The position numbers and the translations under genes are program-made. Under the pieces are notes generated by a model. The model made no database searches and was not told the origin of the DNA. It saw only the letters and a list, made by a program, of their open reading frames with translations. Below, one piece after another: positions 34,500 through 43,135 of a DNA stretch of 64,000 nucleotides. Position 1 is the stretch's first letter. Each line of letters starts with the position of its first letter. Source of the stretch: Mumia sp. zg.B17 (lineage in GTDB: Bacteria; Actinomycetota; Actinomycetes; Propionibacteriales; Nocardioidaceae); assembly GCF_019550915.1 (NCBI RefSeq), contig NZ_JAHWCI010000002.1:468056-532055 (forward strand). Reading direction: 5' to 3'.

Positions 34500-34929
34500 C
34501 GACCGGCCCCCACCGCTCGATCGAGATGCGGATGATCGACTTGCCCTGCTCGACCATCGCCCGACGGTACTCGTCCCAGTCAGGGTGCTCCCCGGAGATG
34601 GCCCGGTAGTACTCCACCAACGGCTCGACGGAGTCCGGGAGATCGATGACCTCTGCTGTGCCGTCCACCTGCACCCAGGCGTCGTTGAAGTCCGCCCCCA
34701 GCGACAGGACCGAGGCGGCGGGACGCCGCCGGAGGTTGGCGACCTTGGCGCGTTCGGGGTAGGTCGAGACGACCACCCTCCCGGCACCGTCGACTCCGTA
34801 GGTCACGGGACTCATCTGCGGAGACCCGTCTTTGCGGGTCGTGTGCAGCACGGCATGGCTGCGGCCGCGCAGGAACGCGAGCAGCGCCTCGCGGTCGACC
34901 GTGTCAGCGGTGGCGATGCGACCTGGCAC
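34462..34929 (-). CDS. PPOX-class F420/flavin-dependent protein
   Basis: A 155-aa split-barrel protein, paralogue of the one at 14018. Seen: LHTTRKDGSPQMSPVTYGVD, VVVSTYPERAKVANLRRRPAASVL, and VEPLVEYYRAISGEHPDWDEYRRAM near the end. The GTG at 34929 lies 4 nt after the stop of the VOC gene on the same strand, so the pair is probably coupled. Cofactor and substrate not decidable. Its 3' end overlaps the convergent maltokinase-cap gene by 38 nt. Confidence 0.82.
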   Translation of the reverse strand: MPGRIATADTVDREALLAFLRGRSHAVLHTTRKDGSPQMSPVTYGVDGAGRVVVSTYPERAKVANLRRRPAASVLSLGADFNDAWVQVDGTAEVIDLPDSVEPLVEYYRAISGEHPDWDEYRRAMVEQGKSIIRISIERWGPVATGGFPPRLAEG

Positions 34930-34933
34930 GACG

Positions 34934-35350
34934 TCAGCCCGCCTCTGAGATGTTGACCATCCAGCCCACACCGAACCGATCCGTCAGCATGCCGAACGAG
35001 TCGCCCCACGGTGCCTTCTCCAGCGGCACGGTGACCTGGGCACCGTCCGCGAGACCGTCCCAGTAGCCGCGCAGCTCCGACTCGTCGTCTCCACTCAAGG
35101 ACACCGTGCCGTTCGGTGTCGGGCCGCTCATCTCGGGAGGTGTGTCCGCCCCCATGAGGACCATCCCGTTGGGTGCCTCGAGCTGTCCGTGCATGATCCC
35201 GTCGCCCGCGCCCGTGCCCGTGCCCACCGTGGGGTCGAACTCGGAGAAGGTGCTGAGCGTGAGCTCACCCCCGAACACCGACCGGTAGAACTCCATCGCC
35301 GCGCGCGCCTGGTCTCCGAACGAGAGGTAGGGGTTGAGTCGGGTCGTCAT
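34934..35350 (-). CDS. VOC family protein, PhnB-like
   Basis: A 138-aa PhnB/YjdN-type VOC protein. Seen: RLNPYLSFGDQARAAMEFYRSVFGG, GDGIMHGQLEAPNGMVLMGADTP and the terminal APWGDSFGMLTDRFGVGWMVNI, all typical of the group once called 3-demethylubiquinone-9 3-methyltransferase. ATG 35350 is chosen with GGAGGAA directly upstream. It is followed 4 nt later by the PPOX gene. The substrate is unknown in this group. Confidence 0.88.
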   Translation of the reverse strand: MTTRLNPYLSFGDQARAAMEFYRSVFGGELTLSTFSEFDPTVGTGTGAGDGIMHGQLEAPNGMVLMGADTPPEMSGPTPNGTVSLSGDDESELRGYWDGLADGAQVTVPLEKAPWGDSFGMLTDRFGVGWMVNISEAG

Positions 35351-35412
35351 CGGTTCCTCCTGGGGTCGAGATCGTGACTCCCTGACACTCTGCCCTCTCG
35401 CGGCCGTGGCTG

Positions 35413-36570
35413 TCATCGGAGCGGGCGGAAGAACCTGCGCAGGTCCTCCACGAGCGCGTCGGGTGCTTCCCAGGCAGCGAAGTGACCGCCACGGGCGTGC
35501 TCGGCCCAGTAGCGCAGGTCCGGATAGCGGCGCTCGACCCAGCGCCGTGAGGGTCGTGGCACCTCGGCGCCGAAGATCGACGCCCCGGTCGGCACCGTCA
35601 CCTGCTCTGCGTCAGCGCCGCTGATCCACCGCGACACCAGGTCGATGCTCTCGGCATAGAGCCGCGTCTGCGTGAACCAGTAGAGGCTGACGTCGTCGAG
35701 CACCCGGTCGCGCGTCAGCACCGAGTGGAGGTCACCGTTGTGGTCTGTCCAGGACCACATCTTCTCCACGATCCACGCGCAGAGTGCGGCCGGAGAGTCG
35801 ACGAGCGCGTAGCCGATCGTCTGCGGCTTGGTGCGGTGGACCTCCGAGTAGGCCGACTCCTGCCGGGCCCGGCGCTCGAGGTCACCCAGCGCCGTGCGTT
35901 CGGCGGCTGTCGGCGGTGAGGGGTCGTCGGGGTCGGGACCGGCCAGCGGTGGCACCAGGTGAATGCCTGCCACATGATCGGGATCGAGGCGCCCGAGCGC
36001 GCTGCTGACGCTCGTCCCCCAGTCGCTGCCTGCGGCGCCGTAACGGCGATATCCCAGGCGCTCCATCAGCCGTGCCCACGCGCCGGCGATGCGGTCGACG
36101 CCCCAGCCGGTGGTCGTGGGTCTGCCGCTGAATCCGTACCCCGGCAGGGAGGGCACCACGACATCGAAGGCGTCCTCCTCCGCTCCCCCGTGCGCCGTCG
36201 GATCCGTGAGTGGATCGAGGAGGTCGAGGAACTCCAGCACCGAGCCCGGCCAGCCGTGGGTCAGCACCACCGGCAGCGCAGACGGGTGGGGCGAGCGGCG
36301 GTGAAGGTAGTGGACGTCGAGCCCGTCGATGCGCGTACGGAACTGAGGGACAGCATTGAGGCGCGCCTCGGTCACCCGCCAGTCGTAGTCCTCTGCCCAG
36401 TAGCGGCACAGGTCTTGGAGGTAGCCCCGCGGAATACCCTGCGACCAGTCGGAGACCGGCTCCGCCTCCGGCCATCGAGTCCGGCGCAGACGGTCGCGCA
36501 GATCCCCGAGCGCGTCGTCGGGTACGTGGGCACGGAAGGGGGTGATCGCCGCCTCCGCCGCGCGATCCAT
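35413..36570 (-). CDS. Epoxide hydrolase (EHN-domain alpha/beta hydrolase)
   Basis: A 385-aa epoxide hydrolase of the microsomal-like group. An EHN domain (residues ~5-105: FRAHVPDDALGDLRDRLRRTRWP) precedes the alpha/beta core. Oxyanion HGWPGSVLEF, nucleophile Asp183 in GSDWGTS, lid tyrosine region, and catalytic His363 in GGHFAAWE are all present. It opens epoxides to diols. The ATG overlaps the stop of the upstream regulator by one base (TGATG), so the two are co-translated. The true substrate is unknown; plant-type or xenobiotic epoxides are typical. Confidence 0.92.
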   Translation of the reverse strand: MDRAAEAAITPFRAHVPDDALGDLRDRLRRTRWPEAEPVSDWSQGIPRGYLQDLCRYWAEDYDWRVTEARLNAVPQFRTRIDGLDVHYLHRRSPHPSALPVVLTHGWPGSVLEFLDLLDPLTDPTAHGGAEEDAFDVVVPSLPGYGFSGRPTTTGWGVDRIAGAWARLMERLGYRRYGAAGSDWGTSVSSALGRLDPDHVAGIHLVPPLAGPDPDDPSPPTAAERTALGDLERRARQESAYSEVHRTKPQTIGYALVDSPAALCAWIVEKMWSWTDHNGDLHSVLTRDRVLDDVSLYWFTQTRLYAESIDLVSRWISGADAEQVTVPTGASIFGAEVPRPSRRWVERRYPDLRYWAEHARGGHFAAWEAPDALVEDLRRFFRPLR

Positions 36571-37400
36571 CAGCCGGCCGTGACCTGGACGTGCTGGCCG
36601 AGCCACCGGCGCGTCGTGTCGTCGGCCGGGACGAAGGTCTCGATCGCCAGCTCCGACAGGGTCACGTCGATCGGTGTGCCGAACGTCGAGATGATCGAGA
36701 GGAACGTCAGCATGTCGTCGCCGACACGAACGACCAGCGGCACGAACACCTGACCACCATCAGGCGCCCGCGCGTCCGACGTCACGGGGACCTCGTACCC
36801 CGCGAGCTCGTCGCGGAGCGCCAGCATCTCGACGTCCCCCTGCGCCTGCGCCATGCGACTCAACCCGGCGAGCACCGCCTCGCGCCACTGCGCGAGATTG
36901 ACCAGGTGCGGCGCGAGACCGTCCGGGTGGAGTGTCAGGCGAAGCGCGTTGACCGGCCCCTCGAGCAGGGAGGGCGAGGCGAGCGCCGCCAGGGCGCGTA
37001 CGCCGGCGTTGGCGTCGACGATGTTCCACAACCGGTCGACAGCGAGCGCGGGGTACGGCTCGTGCGCGACGAGGACCTCACGCACCGCAGAGCGCGCCGC
37101 TTCGAGGTCGCGGTGCTCGAGTGGGCGCTCGGGGAAGGCGGGCGCGAATCCGCCGGCGAGCAGCATCCTGTTCTGCACTCGCGTCGGCACGTCCAGTGCT
37201 GCCGCGAGGCGGAGGATCATGTCGCTGCTCGGCCGTGACCGTCCTGTCTCCACGAAGCTGATGTGGCGCGTCGAGATCCCGGTCTCCGACGACAGCGCGA
37301 GCTGGCTGTAGCGGCGCCGCGTCCGCCACGTCCGCAGCAGGTCCCCCAGGGCGCGCTCCCCGGGCTGCCTCGTCACGGTCTCCGTCGTCACGGCTCCCAC
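36570..37400 (-). CDS. XRE-family regulator with MmyB-like domain
   Basis: A 276-aa regulator. The HTH spans about residues 17-75 (LLRTWRTRRRYSQLALSSETGISTRHISFVETGRSRPS). The C-terminal half has a PAS-like domain of the MmyB type (AVDRLWNIVDANAGV). GTG 37400 is used; a GTG at 37391 is also possible. It is the first gene of a two-gene unit with the epoxide hydrolase (1-nt overlap), so it probably regulates that enzyme in response to a small hydrophobic ligand. It parallels the regulator at 21598 in plan but differs in sequence. Confidence 0.88.
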   Translation of the reverse strand: MGAVTTETVTRQPGERALGDLLRTWRTRRRYSQLALSSETGISTRHISFVETGRSRPSSDMILRLAAALDVPTRVQNRMLLAGGFAPAFPERPLEHRDLEAARSAVREVLVAHEPYPALAVDRLWNIVDANAGVRALAALASPSLLEGPVNALRLTLHPDGLAPHLVNLAQWREAVLAGLSRMAQAQGDVEMLALRDELAGYEVPVTSDARAPDGGQVFVPLVVRVGDDMLTFLSIISTFGTPIDVTLSELAIETFVPADDTTRRWLGQHVQVTAG

Positions 37401-37439
37401 TCTGGCGCATCCACCGTCCAGCGACCATGACCTGAGAGG

Positions 37440-37829
37440 TCATCGAAGCTGCGAGATCGTACGCGGTAAGACCGCGGGCGGCGAGGGCTGAGCACGGACC
37501 CAGTCCTTCACGGCCGGCGCCGTCACGGCGAGGAACGCGAGGGCACACATCGTCATGGCAGCGAGCACACGGTGCTCCTCCGCCGTGAGAGCAGAGCCTC
37601 CGTGCACGACGTAGTAGGTCCATCCCCACAGGGCGAAGAGCGCCCAGAAGGCAGCGCCGAAGGCGAAGACCGTACGCGCCCACCTCACGCCGCAGGCAGC
37701 CAGTGCGAGGAGCGCGAGCGGCACCTCGGCCCTGCCCATGCTCGCCAGCTGGCCGGCCGCCAGCGTGCCGCCCGCGGCGATCACGAACATCCGTCGCGTC
37801 TCCACCGGCATGGCGCGAGGACTCTTCAC
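37440..37829 (-). CDS. Small membrane protein, function unknown
   Basis: A 129-aa protein with four hydrophobic segments; the third and fourth carry FALWGWTYYVVHGG and AAMTMCALAFLAVTAPAV. GTG 37829 is taken as start; ATG 37811 is an alternative, and neither has a good ribosome site. It is on the same strand as the regulator/epoxide hydrolase genes and 39 nt upstream of them, so it could share transcription. I recognise no family. Confidence 0.55.
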   Translation of the reverse strand: MKSPRAMPVETRRMFVIAAGGTLAAGQLASMGRAEVPLALLALAACGVRWARTVFAFGAAFWALFALWGWTYYVVHGGSALTAEEHRVLAAMTMCALAFLAVTAPAVKDWVRAQPSPPAVLPRTISQLR

Positions 37830-37861
37830 AGGTGGGAGAGTATCGGCGCGGTCAGGGCGTG

Positions 37862-38197
37862 TCACGCGTTCCGTGGGGCGTACATGATGAGCCCGACGCC
37901 GACGAGGCACACCAGCGCCCCGGCGACGTCCCAGCGATCGGGTCGGAACCCGTCGGCGACCATCCCCCACGCCAGCGAGCCGGCGACGAACACTCCACCG
38001 TAGGCGGCGAGGATGCGGCCGAAGTTGGCGTCGGGCTGGAGCGTCGCGACGAACCCGTACGCTCCGAGCGCCACCACGCCTGCACCGATCCACGCCCATC
38101 CCCGGTGCTCGCGCACACCCTGCCAGACCAGCCAGGCACCGCCGATCTCCAAGAGTGCTGCCACGCCGAACAGGACGATCGAGCGCATCACCGACAT
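37862..38197 (-). CDS. UPF0060 (YnfA) family membrane protein
   Basis: A 111-aa protein with four transmembrane segments and the YnfA hallmark sequences [41 protein letters not shown] and [30 protein letters not shown]. YnfA is a small-multidrug-resistance-like family; transport substrates are mostly unproven. ATG 38197 is chosen with GAAGGAG upstream. It lies just upstream of the unknown membrane gene on the same strand. Confidence 0.9.
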   Translation of the reverse strand: MSVMRSIVLFGVAALLEIGGAWLVWQGVREHRGWAWIGAGVVALGAYGFVATLQPDANFGRILAAYGGVFVAGSLAWGMVADGFRPDRWDVAGALVCLVGVGLIMYAPRNA

Positions 38198-38311
38198 CGA
38201 GAGCTCCTTCGGGAAGGCAGAGAGCTCGATGATCCCAACTCGGGAACGGTCGACACACCGGTGGGCCTCCCCCCTTGGGACAGCGCCGCGCCCTCGTGCC
38301 AGCATCGGCAT

Positions 38312-38803
38312 GTGCGAAACGAGAGGCCCCCCACCGTCAGCCCGCGACGTACGGCGGTGCCACCGCTGTGCTCCACCGCGCTCGCGCTCGTCGGACCCGG
38401 CAAAGGCCGTACGGCCGTCGTCGTCGGATGTGCCGCCGGCGCCGAGGCGACCGCCCTCCTCGAGCTCGGCTGGACCGTCATCGGCATCGACGAAGACCCA
38501 GCCACGTGCGACGCCGTACGTGCGCGAGCCGGCACCGAGGCGCTCGACCGCCTCACCCTGGTCGCCGAGAGCCTGCCGCAGCTGAGCGGTCTCCCCGACG
38601 CCGACCTGGTGCACGTGCGTTCCGCACTGCTCAGATCGGGCTCCGAGCAGCTCTGGGCGCACATCCAGGCTGCGCTGCGACCGGACGGCCTCGTCGCTGT
38701 GAGGCTCGGCGAGAGCAACGTGTCGAGGTTGCGAGGGTGGGAGACGCTGAGCGAGCGGTGGGTGGCTCCTCACGTCCTCGAGGTCGTCGCACGTCGACGG
38801 TGA
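38312..38803 (+). CDS. Methyltransferase-like Rossmann protein
   Basis: A 163-aa protein with a SAM-binding-type start [29 protein letters not shown] (motif I and acidic strand-2 end) and a later [13 protein letters not shown] strand. The middle motifs II/III are weak and the chain is shorter than most methyltransferases, so activity is uncertain. The GTG at 38312 is 6 nt after CAGCAT, a weak leaderless -10. It may be a degenerate methyltransferase or a small tellurite-resistance-like member. Confidence 0.65.
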   Translation: MRNERPPTVSPRRTAVPPLCSTALALVGPGKGRTAVVVGCAAGAEATALLELGWTVIGIDEDPATCDAVRARAGTEALDRLTLVAESLPQLSGLPDADLVHVRSALLRSGSEQLWAHIQAALRPDGLVAVRLGESNVSRLRGWETLSERWVAPHVLEVVARRR

Positions 38804-38830
38804 TCGGCGCGCGCGGGGTTAGATAGGGCC

Positions 38831-39478
38831 ATGGACATCACGCGCTTCGGCCACTCCGCCCTCCTCGTCGAGTCTGGACCGCACCGGGTCCTCATCGACC
38901 CCGGCACGTTCAGCCGCGACGAGGCCTTCTCCCTCACCGGGCTGGACGCGATCGTCGTCACCCATCAGCACCCAGACCACGTCGATCCGGCCCGCATCGA
39001 GCGCCTGCTCGCCGCCAACCCCGACGCCAGGCTGCTCGCGGAGCCGCAGACGGTCGCCGCGTTGGGCGGTCTGGGCGTCTGGCAGCCGCTCGCGGCCAAC
39101 GTGACCGTCGAGCTGGGACCGTCGCTGACCCTCACGGGCATCGGCTTCGAGCACGCCGTGATTCACCCGGACATGCCCCGGATCGGCAACGTCGGCGTCC
39201 TCGTCGAAGCCGAGGACACGCGCCTGTTCCACCCCGGCGACTCCTACGAGTCGGTCCCTCGGGCGGTCGACGTCCTGGCTGTCCCGCTCAGCGCCCCGTG
39301 GGCGAAGGTGAGCGAGACGGTCGACTTCGTACGGGCGGTGGCGCCGCGGGTCGTCTTCCCGATCCACGACGGCACCATCTCCGACCTCGGCTATCCCATC
39401 TACTGGGGCCGGGTGGCCGAGATGGGCGGCGCAGAGGAGGCCCTGCTGCTCGGGTCGGACGGCACGGCGACGGTGTGA
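38831..39478 (+). CDS. Metallo-beta-lactamase superfamily hydrolase (UlaG-like)
   Basis: A 215-aa MBL-fold hydrolase. The metal motif HxHxDH is intact (VTHQHPDHVD, H45/H47/D49/H50), with a third ligand in LFHPGDS and a final H in VFPIHDG. The family hydrolyses lactones, thioesters or phosphodiesters; UlaG-like members act on ascorbate-6-P lactone, but the substrate here is unknown. ATG 38831 follows TTAGAT (38819-38824) by 6 nt. Confidence 0.9.
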   Translation: MDITRFGHSALLVESGPHRVLIDPGTFSRDEAFSLTGLDAIVVTHQHPDHVDPARIERLLAANPDARLLAEPQTVAALGGLGVWQPLAANVTVELGPSLTLTGIGFEHAVIHPDMPRIGNVGVLVEAEDTRLFHPGDSYESVPRAVDVLAVPLSAPWAKVSETVDFVRAVAPRVVFPIHDGTISDLGYPIYWGRVAEMGGAEEALLLGSDGTATV

Positions 39479-39522
39479 GATGAGCACGGGCGTCGCCGCC
39501 TGAGCCGGGACGAGGCCGCCGG

Positions 39523-40584
39523 TCAGGACTCCAGCATCGCCTCGGCGACGACCGCGTCGATCTCGTCACGGAGCGCGAGCTTCAGCGCGTCCGGCGCGAA
39601 CGAGACGTCGACCGCGGTGCGGGCGACGTCGGCGAGGTCGGCGAGACTGAGGCCGAAGACGTCGTGGGCGAGCTGGTACTCGTGCTCGAGGGTCGTGTCG
39701 AACATGCCCGGGTCGTCGCTGTTGAGCGTGACGACGACACCCGCCTCGTGCAACGCGACGAAAGGGTGCTCCTGGATCCTGGCGACCGCGCCCGTCCGCA
39801 GGTTCGAGGTCGGCGCCACCTCCAGAGGGATGCGGCGGTCTGCCAGCTCTGCGACGAGGGCCGGGTCGTCGACCGCCCTGATCCCGTGTCCGATCCGGAC
39901 GGCTCCGAGCGCATCGAGCGCGTCGCGTACGGTCTCGGCTCCGGTCGTCTCGCCGGCGTGCGGGACGCTCCCGAGACCGATCGCCCGGGCGCGCGCGAAG
40001 ACCTCGGCGAACTGGGGGCGGGCGACGCCGATCTCGGGGCCGCCCAGGCCGAACCCGACGGTTCCCGAAGGCGCGTACTTCTCGACCCAGTCGATGGTCC
40101 GCTCCCCCGACACCACACCGAGCTCGCCGGGGATGTCGAAGATCCACGCCAGCTCGACGCCGCTCTCTCGAGCCCGCTCCCGTCCGCCGACCAGCGCCTG
40201 GGCCAGGGCGTCGGGTTCGATCCCCATGAGGAGCTGGCTGTCCGGGGTGACGGTCAGCTCGGCGTACCGGATGTTCTGGGCCGCCATGTCCGCCCCGACT
40301 CCCGCGACGAGGTCCTCGACGTCCTCGGGGGTGGTGACGAGCTGGTTGGTCTGGACGTAGACCTCGATGAAGTGGGCGAAGTCGCGGAAGCGGTAGAACT
40401 CCCGGAGTGCCTCGATCTCGACAGGGACGCCGACCTGGGGGTGTCTGCGCGCGAGCCCGAGAACGGTCTCGGGAGATGCCGCTCCGAGCAGGTGAACGTG
40501 CAGCTCAGCCTTCGGCAGAGCATGCAGGAACGGGTTCACAGGACGGCCGCTGCCAGTCGGCGACACGGCGGTGGGGTTGCTCAC
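39523..40584 (-). CDS. Adenosine deaminase family protein
   Basis: A 353-aa amidohydrolase of the adenosine/adenine deaminase family. Zn ligands in ELHVHLLG, the catalytic HAGETTGAETVRDAL, GHGI, and SDDPGMFDTTLEHEY are all present. Length and motifs fit adenosine deaminase; adenine or aminodeoxyfutalosine deamination cannot be excluded without a tree. GTG start at 40584. It diverges from the HTH-MurA gene, with 128 bp between starts containing two palindromes. Confidence 0.88.
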   Translation of the reverse strand: MSNPTAVSPTGSGRPVNPFLHALPKAELHVHLLGAASPETVLGLARRHPQVGVPVEIEALREFYRFRDFAHFIEVYVQTNQLVTTPEDVEDLVAGVGADMAAQNIRYAELTVTPDSQLLMGIEPDALAQALVGGRERARESGVELAWIFDIPGELGVVSGERTIDWVEKYAPSGTVGFGLGGPEIGVARPQFAEVFARARAIGLGSVPHAGETTGAETVRDALDALGAVRIGHGIRAVDDPALVAELADRRIPLEVAPTSNLRTGAVARIQEHPFVALHEAGVVVTLNSDDPGMFDTTLEHEYQLAHDVFGLSLADLADVARTAVDVSFAPDALKLALRDEIDAVVAEAMLES

Positions 40585-40652
40585 CGCGCCATTGAACCAC
40601 CCCGTACGGTGGGTCGAGGTGCCTTCGCCGTGGCGCGGGCAGCCGTGACCGT

Positions 40653-40671
40653 ACGAGGTATCACACCTCGT
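40653..40671. promoter_or_regulatory. Palindrome between adenosine deaminase and HTH-MurA genes
   Basis: ACGAGGT-ATCAC-ACCTCGT is a perfect 7-bp inverted repeat with a 5-nt spacer. It differs from the second palindrome in the same gap (40684). It could be a regulator site for the divergent adenosine deaminase gene. No terminator function is likely, as no gene ends here. Confidence 0.5.
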
Positions 40672-40683
40672 GTCCTCGACGAT

Positions 40684-40705
40684 TATCTCATATCTGAGAT
40701 ACGGT
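40684..40705 (+). promoter_or_regulatory. TATCTCA/TGAGATA operator overlapping the HTH-MurA -10
   Basis: TATCTCA-TATC-TGAGATA (40684-40701) is a perfect 7-bp palindrome. The -10 TACGGT (40700-40705) overlaps its right end and lies 7 nt before the ATG at 40713. The palindrome therefore fills the promoter spacer. A repressor bound here would block RNA polymerase. The best candidate is the HTH domain of the downstream protein itself. Confidence 0.65.
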
Positions 40706-40712
40706 GGAGCCC

Positions 40713-42242
40713 ATGACTGACGACTACCTCACTCGGATCGGGAACCTCATCCGAGATGCGCGCAAGCACCGCGGGATGACCCAGGCGGACCTCGCAAATC
40801 TCCTGAAGACGAGCCAGAGTGCGGTGAACCGCATCGAGCAGGGCCAGCAGAACCTCTCCCTCGAGATGCTCGCCCGCGTCGGCGCCGCCCTCGACTCGGA
40901 GTTCGTGGCCTTGGGCACGTCCGGTCCGAGCCACCTGCGCGTGGCGGGCGAGACGAAGCTCTCCGGCGTGATCGACGTCAAGTCCTCCAAGAACGCCGGC
41001 GTCGCGCTTCTGTGCGCCGCTCTGCTCAACGAGGGCCGGACGACGCTGCGCAAGGTCGCACGCATCGAGGAGGTCAACCGGCTCCTCGAGGTGCTGCAGT
41101 CGATCGGGTTCAAGACGACGTGGATCGGCGACGAGGGCGACCTCGAGCTGATCCCGCCGGCATCCCTCGACCTGTCGTCGATCGACGCCGAGGCCGCACG
41201 CCGTACGCGCAGCATCATCATGTTCCTCGGCCCGCTGATGCACCGCGAGCAGTCGTTCGAGCTGCCGTACGCCGGCGGCTGCGATCTCGGCACCCGCACG
41301 GTGGAGCCGCACATGACGGCACTGCGTCCGTTCGGCCTCGAGGTGAAGGCGACCGAAGGCAGCTACCAGGCGACCGTCGACCCGTCGGTGTCGCCGACCC
41401 GTCCGATCGTGCTCACCGAGCGCGGCGACACCGTCACGGAGAACGCCCTGCTCGCGGCGGCCCGCCACGACGGCACGACGCTGATCCGCAACGCGAGCCC
41501 CAACTACATGGTCCAGGACCTGTGCTTCTTCCTCGAACGGCTCGGGGTCGTCATCGAGGGCATCGGCACGACGACCCTCCGGGTCACCGGGCGTCCGCGG
41601 ATCGACGTGGACGTGGAGTACGCACCGAGCGAGGACCCGATCGAGGCCATGAGCCTGATCACGGCCGCGATCGTGACCGAGTCGAAGATCACCGTCCGCC
41701 GCGTGCCGATCGAGTTCATGGAGATCGAGCTCGCGCTGCTCGAGGAGATGGGCTTCGCCTACGACCGCAGCGAGGAGTACCTCGCGGAGAACGGCCACAC
41801 CCGGCTGGTCGACATCACCACGTACCCGTCGGTGCTGCACGCCCCCATCGACAAGATCCACCCCATGCCGTTCCCCGGCCTCAACATCGACAACCTGCCG
41901 TTCTTCGCAGTCATCGCCGCGACCGCCTCGGGCACGACGCTCCTGCACGACTGGGTCTACGAGAACCGCGCGATCTACCTGACGGAGCTCAACAAGCTCG
42001 GCGCCAACGTCAAGCTGCTCGACCCGCACCGCGTGCTCATCGAGGGCCCGACCCGGTGGCGCGCCACCGAGCTCGTGTGCCCGCCGGCGCTGCGGCCGGC
42101 GGTCGTCATCCTGATCGCGATGCTCGCGGCCAAGGGCACGTCGGTGCTGCGCAGCGTCTACGTGATCAACCGTGGCTACGAGGACCTCGCGACTCGCCTG
42201 AACGCGCTAGGGGCCGAGATCGAGACGTTCCGCGACATCTGA
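40713..42242 (+). CDS. UDP-N-acetylglucosamine 1-carboxyvinyltransferase (MurA-like) with N-terminal HTH
   Basis: A 509-aa fusion: an XRE-type HTH (residues ~7-62, ARKHRGMTQADLANLLKTSQSAVNRIEQG) joined to an EPSP/MurA fold (~75-509). MurA catalytic residues are kept: Lys93-Asn94 (SKNAG), the loop Cys190 in GGCDLGTRTV that corresponds to fosfomycin-target Cys115, Asp393 in FPGLNIDN and Arg461. It would transfer enolpyruvyl from PEP to UDP-GlcNAc, the first committed step of peptidoglycan synthesis, or act on a related sugar nucleotide. ATG 40713 is used with TACGGT 7 nt upstream. Such HTH-fused forms occur in actinobacteria beside an ordinary MurA, so this is probably a second copy with its own control. 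Confidence 0.9.
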   Translation: MTDDYLTRIGNLIRDARKHRGMTQADLANLLKTSQSAVNRIEQGQQNLSLEMLARVGAALDSEFVALGTSGPSHLRVAGETKLSGVIDVKSSKNAGVALLCAALLNEGRTTLRKVARIEEVNRLLEVLQSIGFKTTWIGDEGDLELIPPASLDLSSIDAEAARRTRSIIMFLGPLMHREQSFELPYAGGCDLGTRTVEPHMTALRPFGLEVKATEGSYQATVDPSVSPTRPIVLTERGDTVTENALLAAARHDGTTLIRNASPNYMVQDLCFFLERLGVVIEGIGTTTLRVTGRPRIDVDVEYAPSEDPIEAMSLITAAIVTESKITVRRVPIEFMEIELALLEEMGFAYDRSEEYLAENGHTRLVDITTYPSVLHAPIDKIHPMPFPGLNIDNLPFFAVIAATASGTTLLHDWVYENRAIYLTELNKLGANVKLLDPHRVLIEGPTRWRATELVCPPALRPAVVILIAMLAAKGTSVLRSVYVINRGYEDLATRLNALGAEIETFRDI

Positions 42243-42343
42243 GGAGTGAGGCGAGGGTGGTCGGCGAGGGACGAGCCGGCCACCGGGAGCCATGATGTCG
42301 TCGAAGAACCGACAGACGAGCCAGAGGGCTGCATACTAGGGCG

Positions 42344-43135
42344 GTGACAGCCGCGGTGCCGCCCTTCCTCGCCTCGCCGAAGCCCTTGGCGTACGCCCAT
42401 CGTGGTGGCGCACACTACGGTCCGAACCTCGGCATCGAGAACTCTCTTGCGGCGTTCGAGAACGCCGTACGACTGGGTTACACCTACCTCGAGACGGACG
42501 CGCGGGTGTCGTCGGACGGCGTGGTGTTCGCGTTCCACGACGCGTCGCTCGACCGCACCACCGACCACCGTGGGGAGCTCGCCCGGCTCCCCGCCTCGAC
42601 GATCGAACGCGCCCAGATCGGCGGACGGGAGCCCGTTCCGCTGCTCCGAGAAGTCCTCGACGCCTTTCCGGACGTGCACGTCAACATCGACGTCAAGGAG
42701 ATGGCAGCGGTCGCGCCCACCCTGCGGGTGATCGACGACGCGAGGGCCGGCGAGCGCGTGTGCATCGCGTCGTTCTCGCACCGTCGTCTCTCCCGGGTCC
42801 GTGCGCTCGCGCCGTACCTCGCCACGTCCGCCTCTCCCCCGGAGATCGCCCGCATGTCGGTCCGTCCGTGGCGGGTGCTTCCGTGGCTGCGCCGGCTGGG
42901 GGCGTCGTGCGTGCAGGTGCCGACCCGGCAGGGGTGGCTGTCGATCGTCACACCTCGGTTCGTCGAGACCGCCCACGATCTCGGCCTCGAGGTCCACGTG
43001 TGGACGATCGACGACCCCGACGACATGAACCACCTCCTCGACCTCGGGGTCGACGGGCTGATGAGTGACCGCATCGACGTCCTGAAGGACGTCCTGACTG
43101 CCCGCGGGCAGTGGACCGGAGGAGACGCACGATGA
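42344..43135 (+). CDS. Glycerophosphodiester phosphodiesterase
   Basis: A 263-aa GDPD-family TIM barrel. Catalytic and metal residues: His19/Arg20 (AHRGG), Glu32 (IENSLAAFENA), Glu50/Asp52 (LETDARVSSDGV) and His65 (FHD), then NIDVKE. It hydrolyses glycerophosphodiesters to glycerol-3-P and an alcohol. No signal peptide, so intracellular. The GTG at 42344 is 6 nt after CATACT (42332-42337). Its stop overlaps the ATG of the transporter (ATGA), so uptake and cleavage may be linked. Confidence 0.93.
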   Translation: MTAAVPPFLASPKPLAYAHRGGAHYGPNLGIENSLAAFENAVRLGYTYLETDARVSSDGVVFAFHDASLDRTTDHRGELARLPASTIERAQIGGREPVPLLREVLDAFPDVHVNIDVKEMAAVAPTLRVIDDARAGERVCIASFSHRRLSRVRALAPYLATSASPPEIARMSVRPWRVLPWLRRLGASCVQVPTRQGWLSIVTPRFVETAHDLGLEVHVWTIDDPDDMNHLLDLGVDGLMSDRIDVLKDVLTARGQWTGGDAR

